64,000 nt of DNA from Nitrospirales bacterium LBB_01 (GTDB lineage Bacteria; Nitrospirota; Thermodesulfovibrionia; Thermodesulfovibrionales; Magnetobacteriaceae): NCBI GenBank assembly GCA_004376055.2, contig CP049016.1:992001-1056000 (forward strand), read 5' to 3'. The translations under genes and the position numbers were made by a program. Under the pieces are notes generated by a model that ran no database searches, was not told where the DNA came from, and saw nothing but the letters and a program-made list of their open reading frames with translations. This document shows positions 50,398-60,291 of the stretch, one piece after another (the stretch's first letter is position 1; each line of letters opens with the position of its first letter).

Positions 50398-51477
50398 ATG
50401 CCTGATGTGATAGGAATACGTTTTAAAAAGTGTGGAAAGATTTATGACTATGAATTAGATACAATGCCGCTTTCTAAAGGTGATATTGTTGTGGTGGAGT
50501 CAAACTTTGGTCTTGCGATAGGACATGTGGTGACAGAGGCAAAGAGCGTGGAAATCCCTCATAAGGAACTCAAAAAAGTGCTGAGAACTGCTACGGAGGA
50601 GGATATACAGGCAAAAGTCGACAATGACAGTGTTGAGAAAGAGGCAAGGGAGTACTGTCAAGAGCGTATAATAGCGCGTGAGCTTCAGATGAAGCTTGTG
50701 CTTACTGAGTCAACCCTTGACAGAAAACGCATAGTGTTTTATTTTACGGCTGACGGGCGGATTGATTTCAGGGAGTTGGTAAAGGATTTAGCGTCACGCT
50801 TTAGAACCCGTATAGAGATGCGCCAGATTGGGGTCAGGGATGAGACAAAGGTGATAGGCGGTCTTGGCATCTGCGGTCGTGAGGTCTGCTGTAACTGTTT
50901 TCTGTCCAGTTTTGCGCCTATTTCCATACGAATGGCTAAGAGCCAGGATCTTGTACTGAACCCGGGAAAACTCTCCGGTCTTTGCGGACGTTTGATGTGC
51001 TGTCTGGGATTTGAGGTGGATTACGGCGCAGAGCCATCAGGGGATGTTATCGAGCTTAGGGATGACGGAACGAGTGCGATAACGGCAGTGATTGATGGAA
51101 AAAGTCTTACAACAGAAACCATCGAGGATGTTTCGATACTTATTTTAGAAAAAGACATAAAAACTGAAAAGCCAATAAATCAATACGATAAAGACAGCTC
51201 ACTGGATACCGCCAGAGAGCCTCAGATGCCGGAGCGGGCATCACCATCTGAGGGGTCGTCTCCTGCACAAGAAAAACGATTTGACCCTCATAAAAGGAGA
51301 TTTCATAAAAAGTTTCCACACCCAAAACCTGCCGGAGCAAGTGCCGCTGAGACAGGTTCTTCTCAGGACGGAGTTGCTGCAGCTCCAACATCTGGCAGCA
51401 ATCAGGCGGAACAGGCAGATAGAAAAAAGAGATTTCACTTTAAAAAACACAAAAAAACTCCGCCAAAACCTGAGTGA
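50398..51477 (+). CDS. ricT: PSP1-domain protein RicT (YaaT)
   Basis: RicT belongs to the Fe-S-carrying RicAFT complex that in Bacillus adjusts RNA processing. The PSP1 core is clear (FYFTADGRIDFRELVKDLA, then CGREVCCNCFL, GKLSGLCGRLMCCLGFE), with the conserved cysteines kept. The last ~110 residues form a basic, disordered tail with RFHKKF and RFHFKKHKK-type stretches, longer than usual. It directly follows holB. Confidence 0.92.
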   Translation: MPDVIGIRFKKCGKIYDYELDTMPLSKGDIVVVESNFGLAIGHVVTEAKSVEIPHKELKKVLRTATEEDIQAKVDNDSVEKEAREYCQERIIARELQMKLVLTESTLDRKRIVFYFTADGRIDFRELVKDLASRFRTRIEMRQIGVRDETKVIGGLGICGREVCCNCFLSSFAPISIRMAKSQDLVLNPGKLSGLCGRLMCCLGFEVDYGAEPSGDVIELRDDGTSAITAVIDGKSLTTETIEDVSILILEKDIKTEKPINQYDKDSSLDTAREPQMPERASPSEGSSPAQEKRFDPHKRRFHKKFPHPKPAGASAAETGSSQDGVAAAPTSGSNQAEQADRKKRFHFKKHKKTPPKPE

Positions 51478-51500
51478 TTATAAATTGAAGATAAAGTCTA

Positions 51501-53408
51501 ATGCCAGATAGATTTTACATAACGACACCCATCTACTACGTAAACGACATCCCGCACATAGGACATGCCTACACAACTGTGGCAGCAGACATTGCGGCAA
51601 GATTCCACCGTATGAGAGGAGCTGATGTGTTTTTTCTGACCGGTACTGACGAACATGGTCAAAAAGTGCTTCAGGCGGCAGAACTCCGCTGCGTCTCTCC
51701 AAAAGACCACACAGACACGATGTGCACTAATTTCAAAAAACTTTGGGCGGCTCTGGATATTACTAATAATGCTTTTATTAGGACCACAGACAAAGAGCAC
51801 ATAGATACGGTTAGAGAGATGCTTCAGAAACTTTACGATAGCGGCGAGATCGTAAAACGCACCTATGAGGGTTCATACTGCACACACGATGAGCGCTTCT
51901 GGACTGATAAAGAGGTGATAGACGGCAACTGTCCTGAGTGCTCACGACCGGTTGAAACAATTAAAGAGGACAATTATTTTTTCCTTATGTCTAAGTATCA
52001 GGACAGACTGATTGAGCACATCAATAAAAATTCCGGCTTCATAAGACCTGAGACACGAAAAAATGAGGTGCTGGGATTTTTGAAATCTAATCCGCTTGGG
52101 GATTTATGTATCTCAAGACCAAAGAAGAGACTCTCATGGGGCATTCCGCTGCCATTTGACGACAATTATGTAACGTATGTGTGGTTTGACGCCCTGCTTA
52201 ACTATTATTCGGCAACATGTTATTTAACTAAAGAGTGCAATCAGACCTACTGGTGGCCTGCTGACTGTCATATCGTAGGGAAAGACATCGTCACAACTCA
52301 TGCAGTTTATTGGCCCTCCATGCTGATGGCTTTAAAACTTCCGCTTCCTGAGATGATTTTTGCTCACGGCTGGTGGACAATTGACGGCAAAAAAATGTCC
52401 AAGTCTGTCGGCAACGTGGTTGACCCGCACAAAGTCACAGAAACTTACGGCGTAGATGCTTTCAGGTATTTTCTGATGCGAGAGGTAACGTTTGGGCTTG
52501 ACGGCGATTACTCCGAAGCCGCCCTCATAAAGAGATTTGACACCGACCTTGCAAACGATCTGGGAAACCTTGTAAACAGGTCATTTGCCATGTTGAGTAA
52601 GTATTTTGATGGCAAAGTGCCCGAGCCTCCAGATATTGATATTGAGCTAAAGGAGCTTGCCGAGGGAATTTCAGAACGTCTGAAAGAACACTTAAAAGTG
52701 CTTTCATTTAGTAAAGCCCTTGATGCGGTGTGGGAGCTTGTTTCGTTTTTAAATAAGTACATTGACTCAAATAAGCCGTGGGTGCTTGCTAAAGACAGCA
52801 GCTCGGCACAGAGGCTTGCCGTTGTAATGTATTCTTTGGTTGAGGGAATAAGGTTTATATCGGTATATTTGTACCCGTTTATGCCAAAGTTTGGGGAGCG
52901 TCTTTACAGCCACATAACCTGTGAGCCGCTCAGCACAGAAAGAAATATTAATGCGAAATTAAAATGGGGAACGCTTAAATCGGGGTCGGTTGTAACTACG
53001 ATAGAGCAATTGTTTCCTAAAATGGAAAGGAAAGATAAAGTGGATGAAAAGGACACAACAACAGAGGTTCCAGAAAAAACGGATGAGCTTATAAGCATAG
53101 AGGATTTTGCAAAGGTTAAACTAAAAGTCGGTAAGATTTTATCAGCTGAGCCTGTGCCAAAATCCAACAAACTGATAAAACTGAGTGTGGATACCGGCAG
53201 CGAAATACGGCAGGTTGTAGCAGGTATTGGCAAGCACTACAAGGCCGATGAGCTTATCGGAAAAACCGTTATAGTCGTAGCCAATCTAAAGCCCGCAAAA
53301 CTAATGGGCGTGGAATCTCACGGGATGGTTCTTGCCGCCTCAGAGGGCGATGTGCTGAAACTTGTAACACCGGATGGCGACCTGCCCGCAGGGTCAGTTG
53401 TAAAATAA
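51501..53408 (+). CDS. metG: Methionyl-tRNA synthetase with C-terminal tRNA-binding domain
   Basis: MetG charges tRNA-Met. The class I motifs HIGHAYT and GKKMSKSVGN are present, along with a zinc finger with Cys in SYCTHDERF and NCPEC. At 635 residues the final ~110 (VKLKVGKILSAEPVPKSNKL...) form an EMAP/Trbp111-like OB-fold that improves tRNA binding and dimerises. The gene starts about 24 bases after ricT. Confidence 0.97.
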   Translation: MPDRFYITTPIYYVNDIPHIGHAYTTVAADIAARFHRMRGADVFFLTGTDEHGQKVLQAAELRCVSPKDHTDTMCTNFKKLWAALDITNNAFIRTTDKEHIDTVREMLQKLYDSGEIVKRTYEGSYCTHDERFWTDKEVIDGNCPECSRPVETIKEDNYFFLMSKYQDRLIEHINKNSGFIRPETRKNEVLGFLKSNPLGDLCISRPKKRLSWGIPLPFDDNYVTYVWFDALLNYYSATCYLTKECNQTYWWPADCHIVGKDIVTTHAVYWPSMLMALKLPLPEMIFAHGWWTIDGKKMSKSVGNVVDPHKVTETYGVDAFRYFLMREVTFGLDGDYSEAALIKRFDTDLANDLGNLVNRSFAMLSKYFDGKVPEPPDIDIELKELAEGISERLKEHLKVLSFSKALDAVWELVSFLNKYIDSNKPWVLAKDSSSAQRLAVVMYSLVEGIRFISVYLYPFMPKFGERLYSHITCEPLSTERNINAKLKWGTLKSGSVVTTIEQLFPKMERKDKVDEKDTTTEVPEKTDELISIEDFAKVKLKVGKILSAEPVPKSNKLIKLSVDTGSEIRQVVAGIGKHYKADELIGKTVIVVANLKPAKLMGVESHGMVLAASEGDVLKLVTPDGDLPAGSVVK

Positions 53409-53432
53409 GTAAGGGGAAAGTAGTATTGCTAG

Positions 53433-53951
53433 TTACTCAAAAATATCATTAACGTTAACTGCAAGCCCTTCAATGATTTTAGATTTAACAACGCCTTCAA
53501 GCGCTGCAAAGGAATGCAGCTTATACTTATCGCCTTCAATGGTTAATATCTCAATCGTTTGCAGCTCCGGCATCACTATCCAATACTCCGGCACCTTGTA
53601 TTTTTCATAAATAGCTTTCTTAACCTCGGTATCCTTTTCGTAACTGCCTGAAGATATTACCTCACAAACCATGTCAGGTACACCTCGTACCCAATCCTGC
53701 CCAATATGTGAATTTTCTTTTTTTATAAACAATATATCGGGTTGAAGCCTGTTAACCCCTTCCTCAAAAATTACATCAAGTGGAGATATATGTAATCTGC
53801 CAAGGTCATTCTTTTTAACATAATGATGTATGATATATGTTAAATTAAGAACAACATATTGATGTCTCAAAAAAGGACTAGGCCCCAAAATTTCCTCACC
53901 GTTAATGATTTCCGTTAAGTCTAAATCTCTTTCTATCGTCTCAACTGCCAT
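53433..53951 (-). CDS. Uma2-family (DUF820) PD-(D/E)xK nuclease-like protein
   Basis: This is a 172-residue protein with the Uma2 core LQPDILFIKKENS, GVPDMVCEVISSGS (Asp and the E-V-x catalytic strand) and KKAIYEKYKVPEYWIVMPE. The catalytic Lys is not in the usual E-x-K place, but DTEVKKAIY supplies lysines as in many family members. Uma2 proteins are abundant in bacteria and their role is unproven. It is monocistronic, convergent with metG, and has no Shine-Dalgarno. Confidence 0.8.
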   Translation of the reverse strand: MAVETIERDLDLTEIINGEEILGPSPFLRHQYVVLNLTYIIHHYVKKNDLGRLHISPLDVIFEEGVNRLQPDILFIKKENSHIGQDWVRGVPDMVCEVISSGSYEKDTEVKKAIYEKYKVPEYWIVMPELQTIEILTIEGDKYKLHSFAALEGVVKSKIIEGLAVNVNDIFE

Positions 53952-53956
53952 AATTT

Positions 53957-53986
53957 AATGTAGTGCCAAACCAACGGTTTTGTCAA
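53957..53986 (-). promoter_or_regulatory. Promoter abutting the Uma2 gene
   Basis: On the minus strand there is a -35 TTGACA (53986-53981), an 18-base spacer and a -10-like TACATT (53962-53957). The ATG at 53951 follows 5 bases later with no Shine-Dalgarno. A leaderless start is expected. Confidence 0.55.
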
Positions 53987-54051
53987 TATGCTGCGGCAAC
54001 TATTGATTTTTTACCTGACAAAACCAACATTTGCCGCAGTTTATTGTTTAC

Positions 54052-54279
54052 CTATACTGCCTCAACTGCCTTTACTTCAGGAATGTCCGCTTTTAGCTTA
54101 GCCTCAATTCCGCCCTTTAAAGTCATCATAGACATCGGGCAGCTGCCGCAAGCGCCCATAAGTTTAACTTTCACTATCCCATCGCTTGTCACATCAATAA
54201 GCTGTACATCGCCTCCGTCTCTGTTTAGCATCGGCCTTATCAGATTCAACGAATTTTCTACCTGTGTCCTGTCTAACAT
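54052..54279 (-). CDS. NifU-like C-terminal (Nfu) Fe-S carrier
   Basis: This is a 75-residue stand-alone NifU C-terminal domain. NLIRPMLNRDGGDVQLIDV and the CxxC in GACGSCPMSMMTLKGGIE are the family signature. It should hold or deliver [4Fe-4S] clusters to apoproteins. The CxxC is intact. It is monocistronic and divergent from uvrB. Confidence 0.93.
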   Translation of the reverse strand: MLDRTQVENSLNLIRPMLNRDGGDVQLIDVTSDGIVKVKLMGACGSCPMSMMTLKGGIEAKLKADIPEVKAVEAV

Positions 54280-54409
54280 CTCAAACCCTCCTCATACTCT
54301 TTATTTATCAGAGTTTTCACTCATCGGTGCTCTTAAAGGATACACCAATATATTATAATAGATAACGCCGTAAAAAATCTAATACAGTAATGGATGAAAC
54401 CTAAACACT

Positions 54410-56386
54410 ATGGAATTTAAATTAATAAGCGAATTTGAGCCAAGGGGAGACCAACCGGAGGCGATAGAAAAACTTGCAGATGGCGTTGGTAAGCACCCTC
54501 ATCAGGTACTTTTAGGAGTAACCGGCTCAGGCAAAACCTTTACAATAGCCAATGTCATAGCCGCCGTACAAAAGCCGACTCTTGTTATTGCCCACAATAA
54601 AACACTTGCTGCCCAGCTTTACGGGGAGTTTAAGGAGCTTTTTCCGGAAAACGCTGTGGAGTATTTTGTCAGCTACTACGATTACTACCAGCCGGAGGCA
54701 TATCTCCCCAAAACCGACACCTATATAGCTAAAGATGCGATGATTAACGAAGACATTGACAGACTCCGGCACAGTGCCACGATGTCGGTGCTTGAGCGCA
54801 GAGACACCATAGTTGTAGCCTCAGTTTCCTGCATATACGGCATAGGGTCACCGGAGGACTACCTTGGAATGCACATAATAGTCACTGAGGGGGCGTCGCT
54901 CTCAAGACGGGAATTTTTACGGCGGCTTTCCGAACTTCAGTATAACCGCGTGGAGGTGGATTTTAAACGCGGCACATACCGCGTCAGAGGAGACACGGTT
55001 GAAGTCTATCCGGCATTTTCACTTGATAAGGGAATTCGTGTTGAGTACTTTGGCAGCGACATTGACGCTATATATGAATTTGACCCGCTAACTGGTCAAA
55101 AAAGCAGACGGCTGAGAAGTGCTGCCATTTATCCCCGTTCTCACTGGATAACTCCCGGTTATAGGATTGAGCCTGCCCTTAAAGCCATAAAAGTTGAGAT
55201 GCAGCAGAGGGTGGACTATTTTCTGAAAGAGGCTAAAATCATTGAGGCAAGACGCATTGAGCAGCGAACCCTGTTTGATCTTGAGATGCTGAAAGAGTTC
55301 GGGTTTTGTAACGGTATAGAGAACTACTCAAGGCATCTTAGCGGAAGAGCTCCAGGAGAGCCAGCCTACTCATTGATAGATTATTTCCCACAGGATTTGC
55401 TAATTGTTGTAGATGAATCGCATGTCACAATTCCTCAGATAGGCGGCATGTATGAGGGAGACAGGTCACGCAAACAGACACTGATTGACTATGGGTTTAG
55501 ACTGCCGTCAGCGCTGGATAACAGACCGCTAAAGTTTAACGAATTCCAAAAACGTATAGATAACATCATATATGTCTCAGCCACACCAGCAAATTACGAG
55601 ATGAAGAAATCCGAGGGACGTGTGGTAGAGCAAATCATCAGACCCACCGGACTGATTGACCCCCCTATGGTGGTGCGGCCTGTGGCAGGACAGGTCGATG
55701 ACCTTGTGGAGGAGATTCGGGCTGCAACCTCTCGTAATGAGCGCGTACTTGTCACTACATTGACTAAAAAAATGGCCGAGGACCTTTCCGAATACTACAA
55801 CGATATACAAATCCGTACTCGCTATTTGCACTCAGACATTGACACGCTGGAGAGGATAAAAATCCTGCAAGACCTGCGGATGGGAGTTTTTGACTGCCTG
55901 ATAGGAGTAAATTTGTTAAGAGAAGGACTTGATCTACCAGAGGTATCGCTTGTTGCCATCTTTGACGCCGATAAGGAGGGTTTTTTAAGATCAGAAAAAT
56001 CTCTGATTCAGACCTCCGGCAGGGCAGCCAGAAACGTTAACGGTAAAGTGGTTTTGTATGCTGACAGGATAACGGGTTCTATGAGCCGTGCTATGGAGGA
56101 AACTAACCGGCGCAGGGAAAAACAGCTTAAATACAATGAGGAGATGGGAATTACGCCAACCACAATTAAAAACAATATAAAAAACATCCTTGCCTCAGTC
56201 TATGAGTCCGATTACTGGACAGTGCCTACAAGCGATGCCTCTGATGTGATGGCAGGGGAGGGTGGAGTGGTCAATGAGGAAACTATAAAAAAACTTGAAA
56301 CTCAGATGAAAGAAGCCGCTAAAATACTTGATTTTGAACGAGCTGCACTTTTAAGGGATAAAATAAAAAATCTCAGGTCAATGTAG
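54410..56386 (+). CDS. uvrB: Excinuclease ABC subunit B
   Basis: UvrB is the damage-verifying helicase-like subunit of nucleotide-excision repair. The Walker [14 protein letters not shown], the beta-hairpin [26 protein letters not shown] (Walker B region) and QTSGRAARN are present. A C-terminal UVR motif ([15 protein letters not shown]) binds UvrC. The length of 658 residues is normal. A TATAAT about 55 bases upstream suggests a normal leader. Confidence 0.97.
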   Translation: MEFKLISEFEPRGDQPEAIEKLADGVGKHPHQVLLGVTGSGKTFTIANVIAAVQKPTLVIAHNKTLAAQLYGEFKELFPENAVEYFVSYYDYYQPEAYLPKTDTYIAKDAMINEDIDRLRHSATMSVLERRDTIVVASVSCIYGIGSPEDYLGMHIIVTEGASLSRREFLRRLSELQYNRVEVDFKRGTYRVRGDTVEVYPAFSLDKGIRVEYFGSDIDAIYEFDPLTGQKSRRLRSAAIYPRSHWITPGYRIEPALKAIKVEMQQRVDYFLKEAKIIEARRIEQRTLFDLEMLKEFGFCNGIENYSRHLSGRAPGEPAYSLIDYFPQDLLIVVDESHVTIPQIGGMYEGDRSRKQTLIDYGFRLPSALDNRPLKFNEFQKRIDNIIYVSATPANYEMKKSEGRVVEQIIRPTGLIDPPMVVRPVAGQVDDLVEEIRAATSRNERVLVTTLTKKMAEDLSEYYNDIQIRTRYLHSDIDTLERIKILQDLRMGVFDCLIGVNLLREGLDLPEVSLVAIFDADKEGFLRSEKSLIQTSGRAARNVNGKVVLYADRITGSMSRAMEETNRRREKQLKYNEEMGITPTTIKNNIKNILASVYESDYWTVPTSDASDVMAGEGGVVNEETIKKLETQMKEAAKILDFERAALLRDKIKNLRSM

Positions 56387-56401
56387 TATAATATTGTTGT
56401 C

Positions 56402-57478
56402 TTGGATAAAGTTAGTTTAATGAAAAGGTGTCTTAGGCTAGCGGCAAAGGCAGCTGGTAAGACAAGCCCTAATCCTATGGTTGGTGCCTTGCTTTACAAG
56501 GATGGGGAAATAATATCTGAGGCTTATCATAAAAAAGCAGGCACTCCTCATGCTGAACCTCTTGCCATAGACAAGGCTGGTGCGCTTGCAAATGGCTCTA
56601 CACTTTTTGTGACTCTTGAGCCATGCTGCCACACCGGAAAACGAACTCCCCCCTGTACGGAGCGTATAATATCGGCAGGAATCAAGGACGTCTGCATTGC
56701 CATGCTTGACCCAAACCCTCAGGTGGCTGGAAACGGTGTCAGAATTTTAAACAATCATGGCATAAGGACAGAGGTAGGAATTATCAGAGAGCAGGCAGAG
56801 GCGCTCAATGAGTTCTACATAAAATATATAACCACAGGGATGCCGTTTGTGATTTTAAAATCAGCTATGACGCTGGATGGTAAAACGGCAACACCAGATG
56901 GTTTTTCAAAGTGGATAAGTTCTGAAAAGTCACGTCATATTGTGCATAAATTGAGAAGTACAGTTGATGCGGTTGTAACTGCAATAGGCACCGTAAAGGC
57001 AGACAATCCAAGATTGACAGCCCGTGTCAAACGGGGTAGGAATCCGATAAGAGTTGTAATTGATCCTGAGCTTGAGACCCCGCCGGATTTTAATATTATG
57101 ACTACTCCACCTAAGACAATTTTAGTAACTCGTAAAAAGCCGCTGCATACGAAGCCGCATTCTGATATAGAATACTTGCATTACGAAAGCAGCAAGGTGG
57201 ATATGAAGTGGTTGATGATAGAGCTTGGCAGGCGGGAGATTACGTCGGTTTTAATAGAGGGCGGGTCATCGCTTGCAGGGTATGCGGTAAGAGAGGGAGT
57301 GGTTGATAAGATAATGGTTTTTGTTGCTCCTAAGATAGTTGGCGGCCCTGGTGTTTATACTCCTGTGGGTGGAAAGACCTTTCATCCTCTTGACAGTGCC
57401 CATCAGATTTATGACTTGAAAAGTAAAAAAATCGGGACAGATTTGCTAATAGAAGGATATTTCAATAAAAAATTATAA
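56402..57478 (+). CDS. ribD: Riboflavin biosynthesis deaminase/reductase
   Basis: This bifunctional enzyme deaminates and then reduces the pyrimidine intermediate of riboflavin. The zinc deaminase site is HAEPLAID with PCCHTGKRTPPC. The C-terminal reductase domain starts near 145 (VILKSAMTLDGKTATP, then SVLIEGGSSLAGYAV). I chose TTG at 56402 because E. coli RibD also has six residues before the conserved MxRxLxLA. The ATG at 56420 is the alternative. It follows uvrB by 15 bases. Confidence 0.94.
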   Translation: MDKVSLMKRCLRLAAKAAGKTSPNPMVGALLYKDGEIISEAYHKKAGTPHAEPLAIDKAGALANGSTLFVTLEPCCHTGKRTPPCTERIISAGIKDVCIAMLDPNPQVAGNGVRILNNHGIRTEVGIIREQAEALNEFYIKYITTGMPFVILKSAMTLDGKTATPDGFSKWISSEKSRHIVHKLRSTVDAVVTAIGTVKADNPRLTARVKRGRNPIRVVIDPELETPPDFNIMTTPPKTILVTRKKPLHTKPHSDIEYLHYESSKVDMKWLMIELGRREITSVLIEGGSSLAGYAVREGVVDKIMVFVAPKIVGGPGVYTPVGGKTFHPLDSAHQIYDLKSKKIGTDLLIEGYFNKKL

Positions 57479-57565
57479 GATAAACCTTGAACACCAGTGT
57501 AGCCTCTTTATATTTTATGCGTGTTTTATATAGAATAGACGTACTATGTCAAAATATAGAAGGTT

Positions 57566-58915
57566 ATGAAAAAAGAACTTTTTGCAGATAGCTCTATAGA
57601 TCCTTATTTAAACAGGACGCGTGTGCTTTACGTAGAGGATGAGGACATGATAAGGGAAAGCATGGTCCGAATTTTGAAGCGGCGTATAAAGACTATCTAT
57701 ACAGGCGCTAACGGACGTGAGGGGCTTGAGCTTTTTAAACAGCATAATCCGGATGTAGTGATTACTGATATAAGAATGCCACAGATGAGCGGCATAGAGA
57801 TGGCACAAGGCATCAGAGAGATAGATGAGGATGTGCCTGTTATACTTACCACAGCGTATAATGATGAGGATTTCTTTCTAAAAGCCATAGAGATAGGTGT
57901 TGTGAAATACATAAAAAAACCAATAAACAGCACTGATCTATTCGCTGTGTTAGTAAAGGTCGCAAAAAGTATATCTCAGCAAAAAGAGATAGACGCAAAG
58001 AACGAGTTTATTAAAACAATCCTTGATAACAATCCGGCTTATGTATTGTTAACGGATGAGGAAGACATTTTTTTCATGAATAAATCTTTTTTACATTTTC
58101 TGGGTTACGACACTTTTGATGAGTTTAAAAGCAATGGGCTTAATATAAACAGATTCTTAGTGGTAAAGGATGACGCCTTCTATAAAAATAAATCTTTTAC
58201 GGAGTGGATGACGGAGGTAATTCACAGAAAAGAGAAGCAGCACATAGTATATCTGGCAGGGAAAGAGCAGCTTAAGAGCGAGGCAGGCGCCTATCTGATA
58301 AGCGCAACACAAATACCGGAGATTCAGCACACAGACCGCTACCTGATAACCTTCACCGATATATCTGGCATAGAGAGTGAAAGAAGACGGTTTCAGGACA
58401 TGGCTTGTAAAGACCCGCTAACATCTATTTTCAACAGAAAAAAATTTGAAGACGAACTTGAAAAAGAGATATTACGCACCGAACGTTATAAGACCAGTTT
58501 AACTATGATGATTTTTGATATAGACCACTTTAAATCAATAAACGATACATACGGACATCAGGCAGGGGATGCGGTTTTAATAGAGCTGACGGAAATAGTG
58601 ACGGCAAATGTCAGAAAAACCGACATATTTGCGCGTTATGGAGGCGAAGAGTTTGTTGTGATAACACCTGAGACTACTTTGATAGGCGCAATAGAGCTTG
58701 CGGAAAAGCTTCGGGAACTGATTCAAAACAACAACTTTTCCCATGTCGGACATGTCACATGCAGCTTTGGCGTCTCTGAGTACATGAATTCTGAGTCCTC
58801 ACATACATTTATAAAAAAAGCAGACTATGCCCTCTATATTGCAAAAAACAATGGCAGAAACCGCGTTCAATTTGTAGAAAAGGAACACTCGCTTGTCTTT
58901 AACCTGCCGTTTTAG
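57566..58915 (+). CDS. Response regulator with PAS and GGDEF domains (diguanylate cyclase)
   Basis: This signalling protein of 449 residues makes cyclic di-GMP. The N-terminal receiver has VLYVEDEDMI, the phospho-Asp in VVITDIRMPQMSG and the Lys in YIKKPINS. A PAS domain spans about 148-270. The GGDEF domain has the intact site ARYGGEEFVVI, and FDIDHFKSINDTYGHQAGD binds metal and substrate. No RxxD I-site is obvious. AGAAGG precedes the ATG. It is monocistronic, and no cognate kinase is adjacent. Confidence 0.93.
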   Translation: MKKELFADSSIDPYLNRTRVLYVEDEDMIRESMVRILKRRIKTIYTGANGREGLELFKQHNPDVVITDIRMPQMSGIEMAQGIREIDEDVPVILTTAYNDEDFFLKAIEIGVVKYIKKPINSTDLFAVLVKVAKSISQQKEIDAKNEFIKTILDNNPAYVLLTDEEDIFFMNKSFLHFLGYDTFDEFKSNGLNINRFLVVKDDAFYKNKSFTEWMTEVIHRKEKQHIVYLAGKEQLKSEAGAYLISATQIPEIQHTDRYLITFTDISGIESERRRFQDMACKDPLTSIFNRKKFEDELEKEILRTERYKTSLTMMIFDIDHFKSINDTYGHQAGDAVLIELTEIVTANVRKTDIFARYGGEEFVVITPETTLIGAIELAEKLRELIQNNNFSHVGHVTCSFGVSEYMNSESSHTFIKKADYALYIAKNNGRNRVQFVEKEHSLVFNLPF

Positions 58916-58955
58916 CGTTTAAACACTATTTTGACACTTTCCGTGTCAACCGCGC

Positions 58956-59633
58956 TTAATTCAGCAGTCTGCCGTCTTCCATGTGGTAGATTTTTTGGGT
59001 TTTTTTAGCAAAGGACTCGTTGTGGGTGACGATTATAAAAGTTGTTCCCTTGTTTTGATTCATCTTAAGCATTATCTCAATAAGATGCTCTCCGGTTTTA
59101 GTGTCAAGGTTACCGGTAGGCTCATCGGCAAGGACGACTAGCGGATCAAGGATAAGAGCGCGGGCAACTGCCACTCTTTGCTGTTCACCGCCGGATAATT
59201 CCGCAGGACGGTGAGTCAGGCGCTCTTTTAGGCCAAGCTCGGTTAGCAGTGCGGCTGCCTTTTCTGCGATTTCTTCACGGTTTATGCCTGAGATAAGCGC
59301 CGGCATCATCGTGTTTTCAAGCGTGTTAAATTCCTGTAATAGATTATGAAACTGAAAGATGAACCCGATAGTTTTATTTCTAAATGCGGCCAGTTTCTTG
59401 TCATCAAGTGAAAACACATCCTGTCCGTTAAAGCTAACTATGCCTGAAGTTGGTCTATCCAGTGTGCCCATGACATGAAGGAGAGTGCTTTTACCGGCTC
59501 CTGAGGCTCCCATTATGGAAATCATCTCTCTGTCGCCTATTTCCATGTTTATCCCCTTTAGGACATCAAGGACACCTGCGTCGGTTTTAAACGATTTACT
59601 AAGGTCAGTTATTAGAACCATGTTTTTTTTCAT
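58956..59633 (-). CDS. lolD: LolD-type lipoprotein-export ABC ATPase
   Basis: This is the ATPase of the LolCDE-type machine that extracts lipoproteins from the inner membrane. Walker [19 protein letters not shown], signature [15 protein letters not shown] and Walker [14 protein letters not shown] match the MacB/LolD group. I chose the ATG at 59633. The one at 59621 (MVLITDL) is also possible. The start overlaps the upstream small membrane gene by about 29 bases. The permease gene lolC is 1.1 kb further up, beyond hicAB. Confidence 0.85.
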   Translation of the reverse strand: MKKNMVLITDLSKSFKTDAGVLDVLKGINMEIGDREMISIMGASGAGKSTLLHVMGTLDRPTSGIVSFNGQDVFSLDDKKLAAFRNKTIGFIFQFHNLLQEFNTLENTMMPALISGINREEIAEKAAALLTELGLKERLTHRPAELSGGEQQRVAVARALILDPLVVLADEPTGNLDTKTGEHLIEIMLKMNQNKGTTFIIVTHNESFAKKTQKIYHMEDGRLLN

Positions 59634-59979
59634 CAACAGGATTTTGGGGGTGTCGTTTGTGGGTTTTATTGGGAGTTGAGTTATCGTCGGTGGTGTTGTC
59701 TTTAATTTCCTCTTTAACGGCTTTCTTTTTAGAATTTATAATGGATTTTATCTTGTTATAAGTGCGGATGACGAGACCTTTAAGAAAACCGTCTGATTTT
59801 CTTACATCATCAGCTTTTTCGGCAGCCTTTTCCGAAAACTCCTTAATGGCCTTACCGGTACGCTCAGTCTCTTTACCAAACCACCGGAAATTTTCGCCGC
59901 CTGAAACATACGATATAACATAAAACCCGACTACAGAAAAAATCGCCAAATATATTATTCTTTTTATAAGCTTAAACAT
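59605..59979 (-). CDS. Small single-helix membrane protein of unknown function
   Basis: This is a 124-residue protein with one N-terminal helix (about 8-25), then a charged, partly coiled stretch and a polar Thr/Asn/His-rich tail. No family is recognised. Its last 29 bases overlap lolD, so it is probably co-translated with it and could be a Lol-locus accessory. The tail may be disordered. Confidence 0.55.
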   Translation of the reverse strand: MFKLIKRIIYLAIFSVVGFYVISYVSGGENFRWFGKETERTGKAIKEFSEKAAEKADDVRKSDGFLKGLVIRTYNKIKSIINSKKKAVKEEIKDNTTDDNSTPNKTHKRHPQNPVDEKKHGSNN

Positions 59980-60076
59980 ATCGGTTCTGCTTTAATTACA
60001 ATATCCACTGGACAAGTTTAACATATCTGAGAGTACTCTGCACAGGATAATTGGATAATAGCTTAAAATATTCTAC

Positions 60077-60105
60077 TTGCACATACACTATATATAGCGT
60101 ATAAT
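60077..60105 (+). promoter_or_regulatory. hicAB promoter and palindromic operator
   Basis: There is a -35-like TTGCAC (60077-60082), a 17-base spacer and a perfect -10 TATAAT (60100-60105). The spacer is a near-palindrome, ACACTATATATAGCGT (60085-60100, one mismatched pair), with the perfect core CTATATATAG. HicB proteins commonly bind such sites over their own promoter. Confidence 0.7.
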
Positions 60106-60111
60106 ATGAGA

Positions 60112-60291
60112 GTGAAGGCTAAAGATTTGGTAAAGCAACTGGAAAAAACAGGATGGGAAATTGAAAGAATAACAGGCAGCCATCATATTCTGAAAAAAGG
60201 CGATGAAATGATTTCAGTACCGGTACATGGTAGTAAAGATTTAAAAGCCGGAACTTTAAATAGACTTTTAAAACTAGGAGGGTTAAAATGA
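60112..60291 (+). CDS. hicA: HicA family mRNA interferase toxin
   Basis: This is a double-stranded-RNA-binding-fold toxin that cleaves mRNA. VKQLEKTGWEIERITGSHHI contains the family catalytic His in GSHH. HGSKDLKAGTLNRLLK completes the fold. I chose GTG at 60112, which would be +1 of the predicted transcript. The ATG at 60106 directly abuts the -10, so it should lie upstream of the mRNA. The stop overlaps hicB by 4 bases. Confidence 0.9.
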   Translation: MKAKDLVKQLEKTGWEIERITGSHHILKKGDEMISVPVHGSKDLKAGTLNRLLKLGGLK

